Below, in pieces: positions 6,218 to 9,237 of a DNA stretch of 9,237 nt. The position numbers and the translations under genes are program-made. The notes beneath the pieces were generated by a model, which saw nothing but the letters and a program-made list of their open reading frames with translations, searched no databases and had not been told where the DNA came from. The stretch is from positions 1 to 9,237 of the forward strand of contig JAMOPX010000172.1 in the NCBI GenBank assembly GCA_027064285.1, written 5' to 3'. Origin of the DNA: Desulfobacterales bacterium. Its GTDB lineage: Bacteria; Desulfobacterota; DSM-4660; Desulfatiglandales; JALVZP01. How positions within the stretch are numbered: position 1 is the first letter of the stretch; each line of letters starts with the position of its first letter.

Positions 6218-6682
6218 TTAGAATTTTACACTTTTAATGATTTCTTCATAGTCTTTTATCTCTTCTTCTGTGAGTCTTTTTCTAAACAAGTCTTTTCTGA
6301 CTAATATAGGAATATCCCTGTTCAATGCTAATGCAACACTGTCACTTGGTCTGCTGTCTACCCTGTGTTCCATTCCTTCTACCTCGAACACCACATTGGC
6401 ATAGAAGGTATCTTCCTTCAGGTCATTGATTTCTACTCTTAGGAATTTTACATTGGATTTTTCAAGTATGCTTATATATAAATCATGGGTAAGAGGCCGT
6501 TTTGGCCTTATAAGATTTTTTTCCTTAGCAATTGCTGCAAACTCCGCATCACCCACAAACATAAGAAAATAGCGTTCAGCATCTGGGTGCTCTTTCAATA
6601 TCACCATATTTCCTCTCTCAGGGTCGCTTTCTAAAATAACCTCTTTTATAAGAACAGATTCTGTTTCTTGCATGTTGTTCAT
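6218..6682 (-). CDS. Bifunctional nuclease family protein (DUF151)
   Basis: A 154-residue protein of the DUF151/BFN family (TM0160-like fold). Characterised plant relatives have RNase and DNase activity; the bacterial role is largely unsettled. The family signatures are present: RPLTHDLY (62-69) and the core DSRPSDSVALALNRDIPI (109-126), with the conserved Asp, Arg and Ser-Asp-Ser-Val-Ala cluster. Length is normal for bacterial members, and a short charged helix forms the C-terminus. No signal peptide or membrane segment is seen, so it is probably cytoplasmic. ATG at 6682-6680 overlaps the stop of the Lon-like gene in an ATGA arrangement, and a purine-rich GGAGGAAGAGAGGAAG stretch lies just upstream. 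The two genes are therefore translationally coupled. An alternative start is the Met at codon 4. The IS1 remnant begins at the base after its stop codon, and no terminator is seen. Confidence 0.88.
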   Translation of the reverse strand: MNNMQETESVLIKEVILESDPERGNMVILKEHPDAERYFLMFVGDAEFAAIAKEKNLIRPKRPLTHDLYISILEKSNVKFLRVEINDLKEDTFYANVVFEVEGMEHRVDSRPSDSVALALNRDIPILVRKDLFRKRLTEEEIKDYEEIIKSVKF

Positions 6683-9105
6683 GCTTCCTCTCTTCCTCCT
6701 TCTTCCTCCTCTTTACCAAACTCGCTTAAAATATGGGCAAATTCCTTAAGCCTATCATCTATCTTTCTGAACAGAGTCCCTTCAGGATATGTGCCATCTG
6801 GCTGAAGTTCTCCTGCTTTCATGCCTGTAAGTATCTCAATGCCTTCTTCTACCTTAGATATAGGCCATATATGGAATTTTCCTTCTTTAACACTATCAAC
6901 AAGCTCTTTCTTTAGCATAAGATGCTTTATATTTTTTTCTGGTATAATTACTCCTTGTTTTCCATTCAGGCCCTTTCTTTTACATATATCGTAAAAAGCC
7001 TCTATCTTCTTTGTTACTCCTCCTACAGGCTGAATCTCTCCTTTTTGGCTTACAGATCCTGTTACTGCAATACCTTGATATATAGGCACATCTGCCAATG
7101 CACTGAGTAGCGCAAAAAGCTCTGCGCTGGAAGCACTATCTCCTTCTATAAGACCATAGCTTTGTTCAAAGCACAAGGTAGCTGTTAAAGAAAGCAGCTT
7201 ATTATGTGCAAATCTCTCCCTGATAAAGCCGGAAAGGATCATAACCCCTTTTGTATGAATCTTTCCGCTCAGACGAGATTCTCTCTCAATGGCAATTACT
7301 CCTTCTCTTCCCACCGAGACAGTTGCTGTTATTCTGTTAGGTCTTCCAAATTCATGGTCTCCTGTCATAAGTATGGACAGACCATTTACTTGGCCTATCT
7401 TTTCCCCATCTGTTTCTACCCAAAATATATCCTTTTCTATGAGCTCTTTTATTTTCTCTTCTATAAGATTTGCCCTATATATCCTTTTTTGAATTGCCTT
7501 TTCTACATGTTCTCCATTTATGAACCTTGCATCTTCAAGGTCTGCATAATAGTTTGCTTCTATCAGAAGATCTTTTATATCTCCCAGTTCTAAAGAAATC
7601 TTTTCCTGATCTTCTGTTTGTTCCATACTATATTCTACAAGTCTTGCTACTCCGGTTCTCTCTACATGTCTTATGTTGTTTTCTCTGCAAAATCTTGCCA
7701 CCATTTGAGCAAACTTAACTAATATATCCTCTTTTCTGTCTAAGCTGTCATCCATGTGAGCTTTTACTTTAAATAACTTTGGAAATCGGTCATCAAATAG
7801 ATGTAAGAGTTCGAATAGAAAAGGATCTCCTGTAAGCACAATCTTTATATTTAAAGGTATAGGTTCTGGTTTTATTGTCCTTGTGCTGAATATTCCATAT
7901 AATTCTCCGAGATCTTCTATCTTTATCTCCTTGTCTCTTAAAGCGCGTTTAAGTGCCTCCCATGAAATATACCATCTTAAAAGGTCAAGAGCCTTCATTA
8001 TAAGATAACCACCATTTGCCTTGTGAAGAGAGCCTGGTTTTATCATAGTAAAATCTGTGAAAAGAGCTCCTAACATAGCTTGTCTTTCAATAGTGCCAAA
8101 CAAGTTTGGGTACGCAGGATTAGATTCTATTATTACGGGGGCTCCTTTTAATTCGGAGTTGTCTACCATAACATTTACATCATATCTTCTGCGAAGGGAC
8201 TCTTTTGTGATAGATGGGATTGGAATCTGTCCAGGAGAAGGCTCTGGTTTTTTTATAAAATCATCAATGTTTTCTATTATATCTTCTTGGACTGATTTTA
8301 GATATTCTATTACTTCCTTTTCATCTCCATATTTTTCAAAATATGGCTCCATATGTTGAGATACAATAAAAAAGGCTGTGTCTTTTTTTAATTTATCTCT
8401 GCCTTTTTTTAATTCTGCTTCTTGCTCTCTTATCTTTCTGACTGCTTCTTTCATTTTTTTGTGTAATTCGTCACTTTTTTGCTTTAATCTCTCTTTTTCT
8501 TCTTTGGATAGCTCAGCTAATTCTTCCTGTGTAATAGGAGCACCATCTTTACCTGCGGGAACAATCAACATGCCCATATGAGATACCTGTAGCAAAAAGC
8601 CTTCCTGTTCCACTTCTTTGGATAAGGATTCAATTACACCTGCTCTTTTTCTTTCAAACTCTCTTTTAAGTTTTTCTTCACTTGCTTTATAATCCTCACT
8701 TTCAAACACCTGAGGAAGTTTATTTTCTAAGGTTTCAATAAGTTCCTGCATATCTTTTTTTAATTCTTTACCTCTGCCCGCACTTATCTTAAGACTTTTT
8801 GGTTTATCCGGTTCTTTAAAGTTATTCACATAGCACCAGTCAGGTGGTACTGGCTCTTTCTTTGCTTGTTCTTCTAAGTAAACCTTTGCTATATATGTAA
8901 GTCCTGCCTTAGGAGGACCTGCTATATAGATATGGTAATCACTTGCTTTTATGCCTATTCCAAATTTTATCGCATCCTTTGCTCTTTCCTGTCCAAGTAC
9001 TGGCTCCTCTGGCAAAGAAAGTTCTTCTGTACTGTTAAAGGAAAGCTCATTAGGATCAATCACCGCTCTCAATCTTTCTATAGAAACCTCTGGAAACTCT
9101 GCCAT
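6679..9105 (-). CDS. Lon-like ATP-dependent protease family (AAA_32 / Lon_C)
   Basis: An 808-residue Lon-related protein lacking the N-terminal substrate domain of classical LonA and without membrane segments. Numbered from the ATG at 9105: the P-loop region GPPKAGLT (63-70) sits in the usual place but lacks the Walker Lys. A long charged helical insertion follows (about 110-250), with a coiled-coil-like stretch at 193-242. The LHKANGGYLIMKALDLL segment (360-376) occupies the Walker B position without the expected acidic pair. Sensor-like IVLTGDP (422-428) and DDRFPKLF (438-445) follow. The C-terminal protease domain (about 562-766) has the catalytic Ser657 in EGDSAS and Lys700 in GGVTKKIE. 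I chose 9105 because homologues begin at this EVxxERLR...DP segment and AGGAAGG (9113-9107) precedes it. A GTG at 9222 would add 39 unconvincing residues. It is coupled to the DUF151 gene downstream. Confidence 0.88.
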   Translation of the reverse strand: MAEFPEVSIERLRAVIDPNELSFNSTEELSLPEEPVLGQERAKDAIKFGIGIKASDYHIYIAGPPKAGLTYIAKVYLEEQAKKEPVPPDWCYVNNFKEPDKPKSLKISAGRGKELKKDMQELIETLENKLPQVFESEDYKASEEKLKREFERKRAGVIESLSKEVEQEGFLLQVSHMGMLIVPAGKDGAPITQEELAELSKEEKERLKQKSDELHKKMKEAVRKIREQEAELKKGRDKLKKDTAFFIVSQHMEPYFEKYGDEKEVIEYLKSVQEDIIENIDDFIKKPEPSPGQIPIPSITKESLRRRYDVNVMVDNSELKGAPVIIESNPAYPNLFGTIERQAMLGALFTDFTMIKPGSLHKANGGYLIMKALDLLRWYISWEALKRALRDKEIKIEDLGELYGIFSTRTIKPEPIPLNIKIVLTGDPFLFELLHLFDDRFPKLFKVKAHMDDSLDRKEDILVKFAQMVARFCRENNIRHVERTGVARLVEYSMEQTEDQEKISLELGDIKDLLIEANYYADLEDARFINGEHVEKAIQKRIYRANLIEEKIKELIEKDIFWVETDGEKIGQVNGLSILMTGDHEFGRPNRITATVSVGREGVIAIERESRLSGKIHTKGVMILSGFIRERFAHNKLLSLTATLCFEQSYGLIEGDSASSAELFALLSALADVPIYQGIAVTGSVSQKGEIQPVGGVTKKIEAFYDICKRKGLNGKQGVIIPEKNIKHLMLKKELVDSVKEGKFHIWPISKVEEGIEILTGMKAGELQPDGTYPEGTLFRKIDDRLKEFAHILSEFGKEEEEGGREEA

Positions 9106-9115
9106 GCCTTCCTGG

Positions 9116-9237
9116 TTAACAAAACCGCACATTAGTGCAGCTTTGGGTGGGGTATTTGTATTCCGCCTCTTCAGGATGGCCAGCCCCACCTGGCGGTTTT
9201 TGGCCATCCATAGCCCCTGCACCAGGTGCAGGAACTA
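9116..9237 (-). other. GC-rich, highly self-complementary segment: structured leader RNA or 3' end of an upstream gene
   Basis: The segment is about 55% GC, against the clearly AT-rich rest of the window. Complementary arms: 9216-9223/9225-9232 (8 bp, almost no spacer), 9174-9181/9202-9209 (8 bp), 9146-9152/9184-9190 (7 bp) and 9121-9128/9193-9200 (8 bp). The last two pair with the loop of the second, so they are alternatives or a pseudoknot. In minus orientation the block ends a few bases before the Lon-like ribosome binding site. Alternatively, an open minus-strand frame of 39 codons (VPAPGAGAMDGQKPPGG...CTNVRFC) ends at TAA 9118-9116, ten bases before the Lon-like ATG, as an operon neighbour would. 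I recognise no family in that peptide. I cannot decide between RNA and protein from the sequence alone. Confidence 0.4.

Noticed and set aside
6041..6304. Plus-strand open frame starting GTG 6041
   Set aside because: It strings one frame of the decayed IS1 transposase onto the antisense of the DUF151 gene's 3' end; not an independent gene.
7204..7593. 129-codon plus-strand open frame inside the Lon-like gene
   Set aside because: Antisense shadow of conserved protease-domain coding sequence, rich in Ser/Phe/Tyr/Cys, with no ribosome binding site.
9121..9209. HDV-like self-cleaving ribozyme, suggested by nested pseudoknot topology
   Set aside because: The order of some helices recalls that fold. 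However, the helix from the inner loop pairs far downstream with 7 bp instead of forming a short P1.1, and I could not place a catalytic cytosine before the final strand.
9106..9222. N-terminal extension of the Lon-like protein from GTG at 9222 (39 extra residues)
   Set aside because: The extra residues do not resemble the family N-terminus, the region is compositionally different and self-complementary, and the ATG at 9105 has its own Shine-Dalgarno sequence.
1..9237. CRISPR array, tRNA or rRNA genes
   Set aside because: No regularly spaced direct repeats, no cloverleaf with a terminal CCA context and no rRNA-like conserved segments were seen on either strand.

Overview
The window comes from a low-GC bacterium: genes are rich in ATA and AGA codons, and start codons are preceded by strong AGGAGG-type ribosome binding sites. 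The mix of a type II citrate synthase, an adenosylcobalamin-dependent ribonucleotide reductase (no oxygen needed for radical generation), a Lon-like protease and a bifunctional-nuclease-family protein fits an anaerobic or facultative, possibly thermophilic bacterium. I cannot name the phylum.

Layout. Bases 1-72 (minus) are the first 24 codons of a probable AAA/RecF-type ATPase cut by the window edge. Bases 73-343 are AT-rich intergenic DNA with palindromes. Bases 344-822 are a complete but internally deleted IS630-family element with matching terminal inverted repeats and flanking TA dinucleotides. It sits just inside the start of a minus-strand reading frame (start codon at 866) that no longer continues. 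A rho-independent terminator (898-934) and a sigma-70-type promoter (967-995) precede citrate synthase (1023-2333, plus). Its 3' end overlaps the 3' end of the convergent nrdJ (2310-5798, minus) by 24 bp. nrdJ carries a 331-residue homing-endonuclease intein (3711-4703) placed immediately before the catalytic thiyl-radical cysteine. The nrdJ promoter is overlaid by two NrdR-box-like sites 31 bp apart, so the gene is probably repressed by NrdR encoded elsewhere.

Between the nrdJ promoter and the next gene lies a decayed IS1-family transposase (about 5878-6217). Then come two translationally coupled minus-strand genes: a Lon-like protease (6679-9105) whose nucleotide-binding motifs look degenerate although its Ser-Lys protease dyad is intact, and a DUF151/bifunctional-nuclease protein (6218-6682). 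The last 130 bases, upstream of the Lon-like start, are abruptly GC-rich and hold several mutually exclusive complementary segments. They could be a structured RNA leader or the 3' end of an upstream GC-rich gene.

The genes do not form one pathway. Citrate synthase feeds the TCA cycle, NrdJ supplies deoxyribonucleotides, and the Lon-like/DUF151 pair is probably one protein-quality or nucleic-acid-related operon. The strongest points for a second look are the atypical intein end, the paired NrdR boxes, the degenerate ATPase of the Lon-like protein, and the structured GC-rich block at the right edge.
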